A DNA stretch of 64,000 nt from Spirochaeta sp. UBA5339 (lineage in GTDB: Bacteria; Spirochaetota; Spirochaetia; DSM-2461): assembly GCA_002408085.1 (NCBI GenBank), contig DHQL01000021.1, positions 68,827 through 132,826 on the forward strand, read 5' to 3'. Shown one piece after another: positions 34,981 to 43,806 of this stretch. The notes below the pieces were generated by a model. It worked only from the letters and a program-made list of their open reading frames with translations, searched no databases and had not been told where the DNA came from. The position numbers and the translations under genes were made by a program. The stretch's first letter is position 1. Each line of letters begins with the position of its first letter.

Positions 34981-36525
34981 TTAATATTTTCTGTCGTAGG
35001 CAGCCTGGTAGATGGCTGTTACTTCCTTCAGGCCCATCTTGTCGAGCTCTGCAAAGGTTTTCTCAAAGTCAGCGGGAGAAATCGCCCCCACCAGGGCTCT
35101 TGCTGTCATTTCGGCTGTATAGAGTTTGATCTGGCTGAATTTGTCATTGATGACCATCTGCTCCTCTTCTGTGAAGCTGAGAGTGGGGAACTCATCAATG
35201 ATATAGTTGTCCATGTAGTCGATTCTGGCTGCTGTCGCGATGGCATTGGCAAACTGCTTTTCGTACTCTATGTCCTGCTGCAGACCGATCTTCCACTGCA
35301 TCCCGTTGGTCACCAGAGACTCATGGAAACCTCTGTCGGGGTTGTCTGTTATTTTTTCTGTGTAAACGGGCTTACCCCCTTCAGTTACATAGGTGTCGCC
35401 TTCCACGCCAAAGTTCATCAGAGCGTTTCCTTCGGGGCTGAAGAGGAAGTCCATCATCTTGATGGTGGCTACAGGATCGGGATTGGAGTGGCTGATGGAC
35501 CAGCCTCCGTCGCCTCTTACCTTGCTCATCTGAATTCTGGTAAAGGGTTCATCCACTGTTCCCAGGGGAGGGGCAATGTGGCGAAGGTCGAAACCGGCAA
35601 TCTCGTCACCCAGGGTGTCGTTCAGGCTGGCTGTGGAAGCAAACCAGTCGTGAATCACACCGGTCATGTTTCTTCCGAACAGATCGCTTCTGGGATTACC
35701 GGCACGGGTAAGGACTTCCTGGTCGATCAGGCCTTCCTTGTAGAGGCGGGCTATGTAGTTCAGGTAGTCGATGTACTGTGACTCTGAGGGGCCGTAGATG
35801 ACTTTACCGTTTCTTACTATCCATGAGGGATCGGCGTCAAAGGCATAGGTCAGGGCACCCAGGTTGAAGAAGGCATCATCTCCGCCTCTTCTGAAGATCA
35901 TGGGAACCTCATCGGCAATACCATTGCCGTTGGGGTCCTGTGTCTTGAAGGCCACCAGTACATCATAGAGCTCTTCGGTGGTGGTGGGAGCATCCATGCC
36001 CACTGCTTCCAGCCAGTCGTAGCGGACAAACCAGCCTCTGGCTGCGTTGAGGGCGGACATCATGGGAATGTAATAGATGTGTCCGTCTGCGGCTGTGATG
36101 GTCTCTCTTACAATGGGATCATCCAGGAGGGCGGCTTTCAGATGGGGAGCGTGTTCGGCGATCAGGTCTTCAACAGGAAGAAAGGCTCCCTCTGTTCCGA
36201 ATTTGTTGACAGAGCTGAATCCCTTCTTTCCTTCGTAGTAGGCCATAACATCGGGAAGCTTTCCTGAAGTCATGATCAGGTTGAACTGTTCATCCTTGAC
36301 CTGTGTACTGATCAGGGACCAGTTGATATTAACACCGGTGGCCGCTTCAACAGCTTTCCAGTTACCCAGAGACGTTGTGTCAACCTGAAGTTCTGCGGCC
36401 TTTACAGCCCAGATATCCAGAGTTACAGGTCCATCGGAAGCAGAGGCTCCATCCTGTCCCCCCGCAGCACTTAACATTCCGATAGTCATAACCATAAGCA
36501 GCGGTACCAGTAGTAGTTTTTTCAT
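34981..36525 (-). CDS. Large solute-binding protein, LplA type
   Basis: 514-residue exported binding protein of the long (about 500-residue) class that works with LplB/LplC-type permeases on oligosaccharides. Signal peptide MKKLLLVPLLMVMTIGMLSA is followed by AGGQDGAS, with no lipobox Cys. The mature part has LDIWAVKAAEL, KTQDPNGNGIADEVPM (a Ca-binding-like DPNGNG loop typical of this class) and a C-terminal segment of Tyr/Lys-rich helices. It follows two permease genes and precedes GH88, separated from it by a terminator. The likely cargo is a uronate-containing di- or oligosaccharide. Confidence 0.9.
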   Translation of the reverse strand: MKKLLLVPLLMVMTIGMLSAAGGQDGASASDGPVTLDIWAVKAAELQVDTTSLGNWKAVEAATGVNINWSLISTQVKDEQFNLIMTSGKLPDVMAYYEGKKGFSSVNKFGTEGAFLPVEDLIAEHAPHLKAALLDDPIVRETITAADGHIYYIPMMSALNAARGWFVRYDWLEAVGMDAPTTTEELYDVLVAFKTQDPNGNGIADEVPMIFRRGGDDAFFNLGALTYAFDADPSWIVRNGKVIYGPSESQYIDYLNYIARLYKEGLIDQEVLTRAGNPRSDLFGRNMTGVIHDWFASTASLNDTLGDEIAGFDLRHIAPPLGTVDEPFTRIQMSKVRGDGGWSISHSNPDPVATIKMMDFLFSPEGNALMNFGVEGDTYVTEGGKPVYTEKITDNPDRGFHESLVTNGMQWKIGLQQDIEYEKQFANAIATAARIDYMDNYIIDEFPTLSFTEEEQMVINDKFSQIKLYTAEMTARALVGAISPADFEKTFAELDKMGLKEVTAIYQAAYDRKY

Positions 36526-36563
36526 AATTTACTCCTTTTCCCGGAAGGCCCGGGATATTCAAA

Positions 36564-36582
36564 AATCCGAGAATCACGGATT
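36564..36582 (-). other. Small hairpin between permease and binding-protein genes
   Basis: 6-bp stem AATCCG / CGGATT with a 7-base loop; on the minus strand it is followed by TTTG, which makes it at best a weak terminator or a processing site between the permease and the binding-protein gene. Confidence 0.3.
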
Positions 36583-36604
36583 CTATTCACTTGATGACAG
36601 GGTT

Positions 36605-37501
36605 TTAACCCTTCACTGAGCCCAGGGTTGCTCCTTTGACAAAGTATTTCTGGATAAAGGGATAGATCACCGCAACCGGCAGGGTGGCCAGGACGATGGC
36701 GCCGTATTTCACCACCTCGGCATTGGTGTTGCTCCGACCCAGATTGGCATCCATCTCCTCTCCCATGGAGGCCAGAACAATCAGTTCTCTCAGAACAACC
36801 TGGAGGGGGTGAAGGGACTCGTCCCTTAAAAAGATCATGGCCCAGAAGTAACCGTTCCATCTGTTGATCCCGTAGTAGAGACCGATGGTAGCCAGGGCGG
36901 CACCGGACAGGGGAAGAACAATTTTCCATAGGATGGTGAACTCGCTGGCCCCGTCCAGACGGGCCGCCTCAAACATCTGCTCCGGGAGCTGCTGAAAGAA
37001 GGACCTCAGAAGGATAATGTAATAGGGGAAGGCGGCGAATACGATCAGCACCGACCACCGGGTGTCCAGCATTTTCAGACTGCGTACAACCAGATAGAGG
37101 GGGATCATCATTCCGGTGGCCGAAATAAACATTGTCAGGGATACAAAAATATTGATAAACCGGTATCCGTTGAATCCTGATCGGGACATAGGATAGGCCG
37201 CCAGAATGGTTATGGCCAGGTTGATCATTGTTCCCACCACTGTGTAGAAGATGGTATTGGCATATCCCTGCCAGATTCTATCGTTATTGAAGAGTATCCT
37301 GTATCCTTCAAGACTCAAGGGACCTTTGGGTAGAAAGGTTACCTGGTTTCTGATGACCGAATCAGGATCCGAGATGGATGCCGAAAAGGTGTAGAGGAAC
37401 GGGTAAAGCATTATTATGCAGACGCTTAATATGGCCAGGACAATAAGAACTGTCCAGACATAGTCAATTTTAAACAGTTTGTTACCAGAGGGAAGATTCA
37501 C
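36605..37501 (-). CDS. ABC transporter permease, LplC/YtcP type
   Basis: 298-residue six-helix permease of the CUT1 class, with the EAA loop EAARLDGASEFTILWKIVLPLS and the usual C-terminal PFIQKYFVKGATLGSVKG ending of this family. It overlaps the upstream permease by 20 bp and lies 79 bp before the binding-protein gene. Together these three form an importer lacking its own ATPase. Confidence 0.9.
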   Translation of the reverse strand: MNLPSGNKLFKIDYVWTVLIVLAILSVCIIMLYPFLYTFSASISDPDSVIRNQVTFLPKGPLSLEGYRILFNNDRIWQGYANTIFYTVVGTMINLAITILAAYPMSRSGFNGYRFINIFVSLTMFISATGMMIPLYLVVRSLKMLDTRWSVLIVFAAFPYYIILLRSFFQQLPEQMFEAARLDGASEFTILWKIVLPLSGAALATIGLYYGINRWNGYFWAMIFLRDESLHPLQVVLRELIVLASMGEEMDANLGRSNTNAEVVKYGAIVLATLPVAVIYPFIQKYFVKGATLGSVKG

Positions 37502-38402
37502 TTTTCATTCTCCTTGCAAGGGCATTGGATGACAGAACCAGTACGAGAGCCACAAAGGTTTCAAAAAGGCCAACAGCAGTAGCATAGCTGTAGTCCGCAT
37601 TGACCAGTCCCCTCCTGTAAACCAGAGTACTGATTACTTCCGATGTATCCAGGATGACATCGTTTTGAAGCAGCAGGACCTGTTCGAAGCTGATGGTGAT
37701 GATTCTTCCTACCTTGATAATGAACATTATTACTATGGTGGGGATTATTCCCGGAAGAGTGACATGTCTCAGCTGCTGAGGCCTGCTGGCACCATCGCAT
37801 CGGGCCGCCTCATAGAGGGTCGGATCGATTGCCGTCAGGGCTGCCAGATAGATAATGGCAGAGAAACCTGATTCCTTAATGATTCTGATGGTGGTGAAGA
37901 TTCCCCAGAAATACTTTGATTCCTGCATAAAATAGATGCTGTCCAGACCCATTTTTACTCTGAACGCATTGATGACCCCCGTACTGGGAGAGAGCATGTT
38001 CAGGGCAATTCCTGCTACAACCACATAGGACACAAAGTGGGGCAGAAGGGTTACGGTCTGAGTGATCTTCTTGAAGCTCTTATTCCGCAGGCCGTTCAGA
38101 AGCAGGGCCAGGATGATGGGAGCCGGGAAACCGAAGACCAGGTCGAAAAGACCTATTGCAAGCGTGTTGCGCAGAACCCGTCCAAAGTATATGGAGCTGA
38201 AGAACTGCCGGAAGTATTCAAATCCCACCCAGGGGCTTCCGGTAATTCCCCGGAAGGGACTGTAGCGCTGGAGAGCAATTACTACACCGCCCATGGGCAG
38301 GTACTTGAAGATAATGAAATACAGCAGGACCGGGATCAGCATGATCCACAACTCCCGATGATTTACCAGACTTCTGTTTTTTAACTTTTTTTCTTTCGCC
38401 AT
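37482..38402 (-). CDS. ABC transporter permease, LplB type
   Basis: 306-residue inner-membrane permease, first gene of the uronide operon. About six helices; the EAA loop reads LYEAARCDGASRPQQLRHVTLPG. The N-terminal PMGGVVIALQRYSPFRGI stretch is typical of LplB-type proteins. The regulator gene upstream is on the same strand, and a TAATTGT-N5-ACAATTA palindrome lies 48 bp before the start, so the operon is probably repressed by that regulator. Confidence 0.9.
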   Translation of the reverse strand: MAKEKKLKNRSLVNHRELWIMLIPVLLYFIIFKYLPMGGVVIALQRYSPFRGITGSPWVGFEYFRQFFSSIYFGRVLRNTLAIGLFDLVFGFPAPIILALLLNGLRNKSFKKITQTVTLLPHFVSYVVVAGIALNMLSPSTGVINAFRVKMGLDSIYFMQESKYFWGIFTTIRIIKESGFSAIIYLAALTAIDPTLYEAARCDGASRPQQLRHVTLPGIIPTIVIMFIIKVGRIITISFEQVLLLQNDVILDTSEVISTLVYRRGLVNADYSYATAVGLFETFVALVLVLSSNALARRMKSESSLW

Positions 38403-38449
38403 GATGAAAGAATATCATATTGTGATGATTTGTCAACTATTTGTTGCGA

Positions 38450-38468
38450 TAATTGTGCAATACAATTA
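38450..38468. promoter_or_regulatory. Palindromic operator of the uronide operon
   Basis: TAATTGT-N5-ACAATTA, a perfect 7-base inverted repeat, 48 bp upstream of the first permease start. A second site upstream of the regulator gene (39636-39654) matches it at 15 of 19 positions, so both are probably bound by that regulator. Confidence 0.6.
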
Positions 38469-38490
38469 AAAGTCCGGCTTTGGAACTACT

Positions 38491-39600
38491 TTATCGGGGC
38501 GGTTTTTGCCAGCAGGATCGTCTGATGACAAGACCCGTATCTGAACTCTTTTTAAGAGCACAAGGGCTCTTGCGGCCGATCAGATCCTTTAACAATTCAA
38601 GTGAGCTGCTTATAAGCTGATCTCTATTTACCTTTACAGTTGTGAGTGGAGGGGCGGCCATTTCGGCCATAAACATGTCATCAAAGCCGCAAACCGATGC
38701 CTCCTCGGGGATGCGGGTGTTCTGCTGGTGAAGCAGATCGTATATTCTCAGGGCGCAAATATCGTTATAGCAGATGATTCCAGTATACCCTGAGTCAATG
38801 GCTTCCTTCAGCTTGATGGCGTCCGAGCCGGAACCGGGAGTGAAGGTAAACTCCATAAGATCGGTTTCAGGGGCTCTGCAGTTCTCTTGAAGACTCTTTT
38901 TCATTACTCTGAGACGGCTTTTATAGACTGATGTCATCTCAAACTCATCGGAAAAGGCGTAGATAAACTTTTCGTGTCCCAAGCTGGCCATGTAGGCTGC
39001 AGTCTGTTCCAAACCGCTGTTATTCATAATTACAGCACCAATTCGGCCTCTGAAATCCTCATCAATCTCTCTGTTGATGACTACTGCAGGTATATCATTC
39101 TGCTCCAGATACTTCATATAACACTCCGGCAGAGTCCCCTGGATTAGAACTCCCCGGGAGTCGTCCATCAGAATCTTCGCTTCTTCGGGAAGAATGCTGT
39201 CACTTTTATTGTAGACTATCAATGCCGGCTCGATACCCTCTTCCTTCATCTGGTGGAGGTAGTGCAGGTAGAGCTCCTTGCCGTGATATCCCACGGCGGT
39301 ACTCTCTCCTCTCAAATAAGAAGATCTGGCCTTGTCTATAAGCATGGGAATCCGGGGAGCCGAAAAGAAGCTCTTCCTTCCTGTTACAACAGACCCTGAA
39401 CCCTGCCGGGAGGCCAGTATGCCAAGTCCTGCCAGGTGTGTAGTTGCCTTGTTGGCTGTCTGAGGGCTCACTCCGTACATTTCTGCAAGAGATCTGACTG
39501 TAGGGATTGCCTCTCCCTCTTTCCATGTACCCCTTTCAATCTCCTCCATAATTCGGTCTGCTATCTGTATATATTTCTTGCTGCTTCTTTCATTATTCAT
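38491..39600 (-). CDS. GntR-HTH / LacI-type ligand domain regulator of the uronide operon
   Basis: 369-residue regulator with an N-terminal GntR winged helix (IADRIMEEIERGTWKEGEAIP, then SLAEMYGVSPQTANKATTHLA and SRQGSGSVVTG) and a LacI-like sugar-binding domain (GVLIQGTLPECYMKYLE; YNDICALRIYDLLHQ; ASVCGFDDMFMAEMAAPPLTTV). The frame opens at 39651, but the ATG at 39600 starts the conserved domain; the ribosome site is weak. Its DNA-binding domain resembles that of the regulator at 29386, though the two proteins are not close copies. Operator-like palindromes flank it on both sides, suggesting autoregulation and control of the ABC-GH88-GH2 operon. Confidence 0.88.
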   Translation of the reverse strand: MNNERSSKKYIQIADRIMEEIERGTWKEGEAIPTVRSLAEMYGVSPQTANKATTHLAGLGILASRQGSGSVVTGRKSFFSAPRIPMLIDKARSSYLRGESTAVGYHGKELYLHYLHQMKEEGIEPALIVYNKSDSILPEEAKILMDDSRGVLIQGTLPECYMKYLEQNDIPAVVINREIDEDFRGRIGAVIMNNSGLEQTAAYMASLGHEKFIYAFSDEFEMTSVYKSRLRVMKKSLQENCRAPETDLMEFTFTPGSGSDAIKLKEAIDSGYTGIICYNDICALRIYDLLHQQNTRIPEEASVCGFDDMFMAEMAAPPLTTVKVNRDQLISSSLELLKDLIGRKSPCALKKSSDTGLVIRRSCWQKPPR

Positions 39601-39635
39601 AGGGCAATGATGAATTGAGAAAATAATTGTGTCAA

Positions 39636-39654
39636 GGATTATGCAGTACAATTA
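39636..39654. promoter_or_regulatory. Second copy of the uronide regulator operator
   Basis: 19-bp site ending in GTACAATTA, identical at 15 of 19 positions to the palindrome at 38450-38468, located 36 bp upstream of the regulator's start. A further TAATTGTG half-site sits just before it (39624-39631). Confidence 0.5.
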
Positions 39655-39759
39655 TGGGTTTTGTAATGTTATTTTAGATTGTCAGTTCTTCTGTTCTTAA
39701 CTGAAAAGCATCCTTATTGGAGATCTCCACGGATTACTTTTGTTTCTCCCTTTCAGGAA

Positions 39760-40746
39760 TCAGCTACCCTGAATCTTAACTGCAATCCTTCCCTTGAGCT
39801 TTCCGTCAAGAAGATCATGAGAGGCAGATACAGCATCAGCCATGGTGATCTCTGTGGTAATTGCGTCAAGATCCATATCCCGGATCTCCCGGGCCAGGCG
39901 TGACCAGGCCTTTTCTCTTTTTTCCACCGGACACATGACACTGTCAATTCCCGCCAGGGTCACTCCACGTAATATGAAGGGTGTTACAGTTGCCGGAAAA
40001 TCCATGGTCTGAGCCAGGCCGCAGGCTGTTACTGTTGCACCATATTTTGCAGACGCACAGGCGTTGGCCAGTATATGGCCTCCGGCTACATCAACCACCC
40101 CTGCCCAGCGTTCTCTGCCCAGGGGTCTGCCGGATTCACTGTACTCTTTTCTGTCGATAATCTCTGAGGCACCCAGCTTTTTCAGGTAGGTTTCGGCGTC
40201 GCTCTTTCCACTCATGGCAGCCACCTTGTAGCCGGCCTTTGCCAGAAGGTATACCGCAAAACTGCCTACACCGCCGGTAGCGCCAGTGACCAGAATCTCC
40301 CCGTCATCTGCTTTTACACCCCTCTCCTCAAGGGCCTGTATGCAGAGCATAGCTGTATATCCGGCGGTACCCACGGCCATGGCCTGTTTAGGGGTGAGAC
40401 CTTCGGGCAGGTGGATCAGCCAGTCTCCTGAAACCCTTGCTCTCTCTGACAGGCCTCCCCAGTGTCTCTCTCCCACACCCCAGCCGTTCAGAAGAACCTT
40501 GTCTCCATTTTTGAACCTGGGATTATCTGATTCCAGGACCTCTCCTGCAAAATCAATTCCAGGAACCATGGGAAAGGATCTGACGATCTTTCCTCTTCCG
40601 GTCAGGGCAAGGGCATCCTTGTAGTTGAGAGTAGAATACTGAACCTTGACGGTTACATCACCTTCAGGCAGCTGTGATTCATCTATCTCTTTCAGATCGG
40701 CACCGTACTGGCCATCTTTGGTATCTATAATTATTGCTTTGAACAT
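39760..40746 (-). CDS. acuI: Acryloyl-CoA reductase-type MDR oxidoreductase
   Basis: 328-residue zinc-independent medium-chain dehydrogenase/reductase of the YhdH/YhfP (AcuI) family, which reduces acryloyl-CoA to propionyl-CoA with NADPH. Start MFKAIIIDTKDG is preceded by AGGAGGA at good spacing. Conserved features are VKVQYSTLNYKDALALTGRG, PMVPGIDFAGEV and the dinucleotide-binding VTGATGGVGSFAVYLL. It follows an AcuR-like regulator gene on the same strand, with a TAGAC-N5-GTCTA palindrome between them. In alphaproteobacteria AcuR controls acuI in DMSP/acrylate metabolism; the same pairing here supports an acrylate role and detoxification of acryloyl-CoA. Confidence 0.87.
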   Translation of the reverse strand: MFKAIIIDTKDGQYGADLKEIDESQLPEGDVTVKVQYSTLNYKDALALTGRGKIVRSFPMVPGIDFAGEVLESDNPRFKNGDKVLLNGWGVGERHWGGLSERARVSGDWLIHLPEGLTPKQAMAVGTAGYTAMLCIQALEERGVKADDGEILVTGATGGVGSFAVYLLAKAGYKVAAMSGKSDAETYLKKLGASEIIDRKEYSESGRPLGRERWAGVVDVAGGHILANACASAKYGATVTACGLAQTMDFPATVTPFILRGVTLAGIDSVMCPVEKREKAWSRLAREIRDMDLDAITTEITMADAVSASHDLLDGKLKGRIAVKIQGS

Positions 40747-40794
40747 ACTGTCCTCCTGAATAAAATCTAATATATTTTTATATGGAATTTAAAA

Positions 40795-40809
40795 TAGACC
40801 AACCGTCTA
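40795..40809. promoter_or_regulatory. AcuR-type operator upstream of acuI
   Basis: TAGACCAACCGTCTA, an inverted repeat TAGAC-N5-GTCTA, 48 bp upstream of the reductase start. It differs by one base from the site at 41590-41604. Confidence 0.8.
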
Positions 40810-40863
40810 TAAAAATCAATGGTGAATACAGAGGAACAGGTAATATTCTAAATCAACTATGAT

Positions 40864-41505
40864 TTATTTATTTGAGATACAGCGGGTGAAAAAATGGAAA
40901 TAGTCGAACAGGGGAGCCTCAGACTGATCCACCTTGGTTCTCATGACAGCTCCTTCCCAACCGGTCCAGAATATTTCAGCCAGCTTTGTACAATCTGCAT
41001 CAGCGCAAATCATTCCTTCCCTGCGGGCTTCTTCCAGGCACCCGGCCACCAGACTCTGCCAAAGTTCAAATCCCTTCTGAAGTCTCACTCTGAAGCTTTC
41101 GGGAATGGAACTCATCTCCTGTCCCAGGTTGCCGATCAGGCATCCTCTCTTGAAATTATGACGTTTTACACCACTGGCCGCGGTATTTACGAAGGATTCC
41201 AGACGCTCCAGAGGGGGGAGAGAACTGTCATCCAGATGCTTCTTCAGCATATTTGCAAAATAATCGATGTATCTGTCTACAAGTTCCTTTCCGAACTCTT
41301 CCTTGCTGGCAAAGTAGTGATAATAGGAACCCTTGGGGATCTTCTCCTTTTTCAGAACATCATCAATGCTTGAAGATACAAATCCTTTCTCTGTAAGGGA
41401 TTCCAGTCCAGCCCTGATAAGGGCCTCTCTAGTCTCATTGTAGTCCTTTTTATCCTTGGGAGGCCGCCCTCGTCTTCTTTTCGGCGTTGTCTTTTCTGTA
41501 TCCAT
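40864..41505 (-). CDS. acuR: AcuR-like TetR-family regulator
   Basis: 213-residue TetR-family protein. A basic start (RRRGRPPKDKKD) leads into the helix-turn-helix (LIRAGLESLTEKGFVSSSID, then KIPKGSYYHYFASKEEFG). The ligand domain contains HNFKRGCLIGNLGQEMSSIP, a stretch strongly reminiscent of AcuR, the acrylate-responsive repressor of Rhodobacter; this resemblance is from memory. The frame opens at 41574, but the ATG at 41505 has AAGGA at good spacing and matches the AcuR start. It precedes acuI on the same strand and is divergent from the flavoprotein gene; matching palindromes lie in both promoter regions. Confidence 0.88.
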   Translation of the reverse strand: MDTEKTTPKRRRGRPPKDKKDYNETREALIRAGLESLTEKGFVSSSIDDVLKKEKIPKGSYYHYFASKEEFGKELVDRYIDYFANMLKKHLDDSSLPPLERLESFVNTAASGVKRHNFKRGCLIGNLGQEMSSIPESFRVRLQKGFELWQSLVAGCLEEARREGMICADADCTKLAEIFWTGWEGAVMRTKVDQSEAPLFDYFHFFTRCISNK

Positions 41506-41589
41506 ATTTTCCTTATCGATATTTTTTTCTCTAAATTCTGTTGACAGATATTCTTCTGACAATATAAGGTACATTTACAATTTATTAAA

Positions 41590-41604
41590 TAGACCGACCG
41601 TCTA
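41590..41604. promoter_or_regulatory. AcuR-type operator in the divergent acuR/flavoprotein region
   Basis: TAGACCGACCGTCTA, inverted repeat TAGAC-N5-GTCTA, almost centred between the acuR start (85 bp away) and the flavoprotein start (82 bp away), so it can control both. It matches the acuI site at 14 of 15 bases. Confidence 0.82.
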
Positions 41605-41685
41605 ATAAAATAATTACTCATCATGATGCAAAAGGACGAAAGGGTATTTAAATCAAGTATTTGCATGAATAAGGAGTATCAAGCA

Positions 41686-43278
41686 ATGAAGAAAATCGGA
41701 AAAAAACTGCTGCTCACCATGGCAGGGGCGTTACTGTTTGCCGGCTGTTCACCCCGAACACAGGAGAGCGCAGTATCAGCTGCAGAAGAGGCAGATACCG
41801 GATCCCAGGCTTCCCTGGTGGTTGATGAGTCCGGGCTCCATGAGCTCCCTGTAATCGCACCCAGGGCAGAGAAGGAAACAGAGCAGAGCTATGATGTTGT
41901 TGTTGTCGGTGCCGGCGGAGCAGGATTCTCTGCGGCCATCGCAGCCGCCGCAGGCGGCGCTAGTGTAGTCATTCTGGAACAGGAAAGTCTTGTGGGCGGT
42001 AATACCGCATTGTCCGGCGCAGGGTTCGATATTCCCGAAAACTGGGTACAGAAGGCTCAGGGGATTGAGGACAGTAAAGAACTCTACAAGGAAGATACCC
42101 TCAAAGGGGGAGACTACAAGGGCATCGTTCCCCTTGTTGATGTGCTTGTTAACCGGGCCCTTCCTACAGCTGAATGGCTCAGAGACTTTGTAGAAGTTGA
42201 GATTATGGATGACTTTCAGAAGCATTTCGGCGGTCACACCGTTGCCAGAGCTCTTGTTGTAAAGGGTGGTGTTGGATCACAGATGATCTACACAATGTAT
42301 GAAAAGGCCCATGAACTTGGTGTTAATGTTCTTGTGAATACAGAAGTTACCTCACTGACCACCGACGCGCAGGGCCGGGTCACAGGAGTCAAGGCCGAAA
42401 ACCGCTCCGGTCAGAGTCTGACCTTCAACGCAGCCAAGGGAGTTATCCTGGCTTCTGGCGGTTTCGCAGGAAATCCTGAAATGAGACTGCAGTATAGAGA
42501 GGACCTTGGAGAGGGTGTAAAGACAACCAACGCTCCCGGTCACCTTGGAACCGGTATCCTGATGGCTGAAGAGGTTGGAGCCGGAACAACTCATATGGAG
42601 TATATCCAGACCTATCCCTTCTGCTTCCCTACAACCGGTAAAATTGCCTTTGTTGCGGACACAAGAATGTACGGTGCCCCCATGGTAAACATTGAAGGAA
42701 AGCGCTTTGTCAATGAGAACGATAGAAGAGATGTTGTTTCCACAATGATCCTGTCCCAGAGCGACAGCTACGGATACATGGTCTGGGATAAGAGCATCCT
42801 CGATGATGCCAGAACCCTGGAAATCTACGGAAAAGAGTATCAGATGCTGGTGGACGACAAGGTTCTGATTGAAGCGGATACCCTTGAAGAAGCAGCAGAC
42901 TTCTTTGGAATCGACAAGGAAGGACTGATGCAGACCATCGCGGACTACAACAGCTATGCCGCTGACTATATCAATAACGGTACCGATACAACCGTTGCGG
43001 ACAAGGACTTCCACAGAAATGCCGAAATGGCAGAGATTAAAACCGGTCCCTTCTACATTCAGAAGGTTGTTCCCGCGGTTCACCATACCATGGGCGGTCT
43101 GGCCATCGATGTAGATACCCGTGTTATTACTCCCTCAGGAGATACTATCCCCGGGCTCTATGCTGCCGGTGAAATTGTAGGGGGAATCCATGGTTCCAAC
43201 CGTCTCGGGGGGAATGCCCTTACGGATATCACCGTATTCGGAAAGCTGGCCGGAGAGACTGTGCTGAAGGATTATTAA
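41686..43278 (+). CDS. Exported lipoprotein flavoprotein reductase (fumarate/urocanate/acrylate reductase family)
   Basis: 530-residue FAD enzyme of the fumarate-reductase flavoprotein family. The leader ends in a lipobox (LLFAGC), so it is anchored outside the inner membrane. The FAD site is DVVVVGAGGAGFSAAI. Active-site residues are present: Arg in NENDRRD (348), HHTMGG (466-467) and Arg in GSNRLGGNA (506). The His that holds the second carboxylate of fumarate is Tyr310 (YIQTYP), and an Asp follows 15 residues later (325), a pair I recall from urocanate reductase. It has no FMN-binding or haem domain, so electrons must come from another protein. AAGGAG at 41671 supports the ATG at 41686. 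The AcuR-type operator upstream suggests acrylate as inducer or substrate. Confidence 0.85.
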   Translation: MKKIGKKLLLTMAGALLFAGCSPRTQESAVSAAEEADTGSQASLVVDESGLHELPVIAPRAEKETEQSYDVVVVGAGGAGFSAAIAAAAGGASVVILEQESLVGGNTALSGAGFDIPENWVQKAQGIEDSKELYKEDTLKGGDYKGIVPLVDVLVNRALPTAEWLRDFVEVEIMDDFQKHFGGHTVARALVVKGGVGSQMIYTMYEKAHELGVNVLVNTEVTSLTTDAQGRVTGVKAENRSGQSLTFNAAKGVILASGGFAGNPEMRLQYREDLGEGVKTTNAPGHLGTGILMAEEVGAGTTHMEYIQTYPFCFPTTGKIAFVADTRMYGAPMVNIEGKRFVNENDRRDVVSTMILSQSDSYGYMVWDKSILDDARTLEIYGKEYQMLVDDKVLIEADTLEEAADFFGIDKEGLMQTIADYNSYAADYINNGTDTTVADKDFHRNAEMAEIKTGPFYIQKVVPAVHHTMGGLAIDVDTRVITPSGDTIPGLYAAGEIVGGIHGSNRLGGNALTDITVFGKLAGETVLKDY

Positions 43279-43325
43279 ACCGACTTATCAAATTGTGTAA
43301 TTTCTGTACAGGAAATTGAAAAATT

Positions 43326-43349
43326 GCTTCCCGGTTCATACCGGGAAGC
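43326..43349 (+). terminator. Hairpin terminator after the flavoprotein gene
   Basis: Perfect 10-bp stem GCTTCCCGGT / ACCGGGAAGC with a 4-base loop, 47 bp after the stop, followed by TGTTTTC. On the other strand the stem is followed by AATTTTTC, so it may work in both directions. Confidence 0.7.
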
Positions 43350-43806
43350 TGTTTTCAGCTTTGGTGTTGACTATTAAGATTCATTAATTGAACTTTCATA
43401 CCTAAAAACTTCATTGAAGCAGCAAGGATGGAGGGGCAGAATAAGATGAGATTTTTTTGATATTGTTATGCCTATGAGTAAAGGTGCAATGAAGACTTTT
43501 CTGGTAATTAAATATACCCAGAACTGGAACAGTTATTTGGGGCACCTCTTCTTGTTAGCACTTAAGAGAAAAGACAGATTCATTTTTGGCCTTGCAAAAT
43601 TTACTTCAGACTTTTCTCAGCAATGGAATGAACTGACTGCAGCAGTTGTTAATAGTCAGTTTCCGACACTTTTGTTTTTTATCGTTTTCGAAGATAAATG
43701 AATTCAGGTACTGATGCGTTCAGGATTGGTATTAACTAATTAATGTATCTGCGAAAATAATATCACTGATTGTGAATATATTTATTAGAAAATTTTTGAG
43801 TGAACT

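Noticed and set aside
34591..35781. 396-codon plus-strand open frame
   Set aside because: Antisense to GH88 and the LplA-type protein; it crosses a terminator and has no motif.
43468..43701. 77-codon plus-strand open frame in the AT-rich gap
   Set aside because: No ribosome site, codon use unlike neighbours and no recognisable protein features; probably chance.
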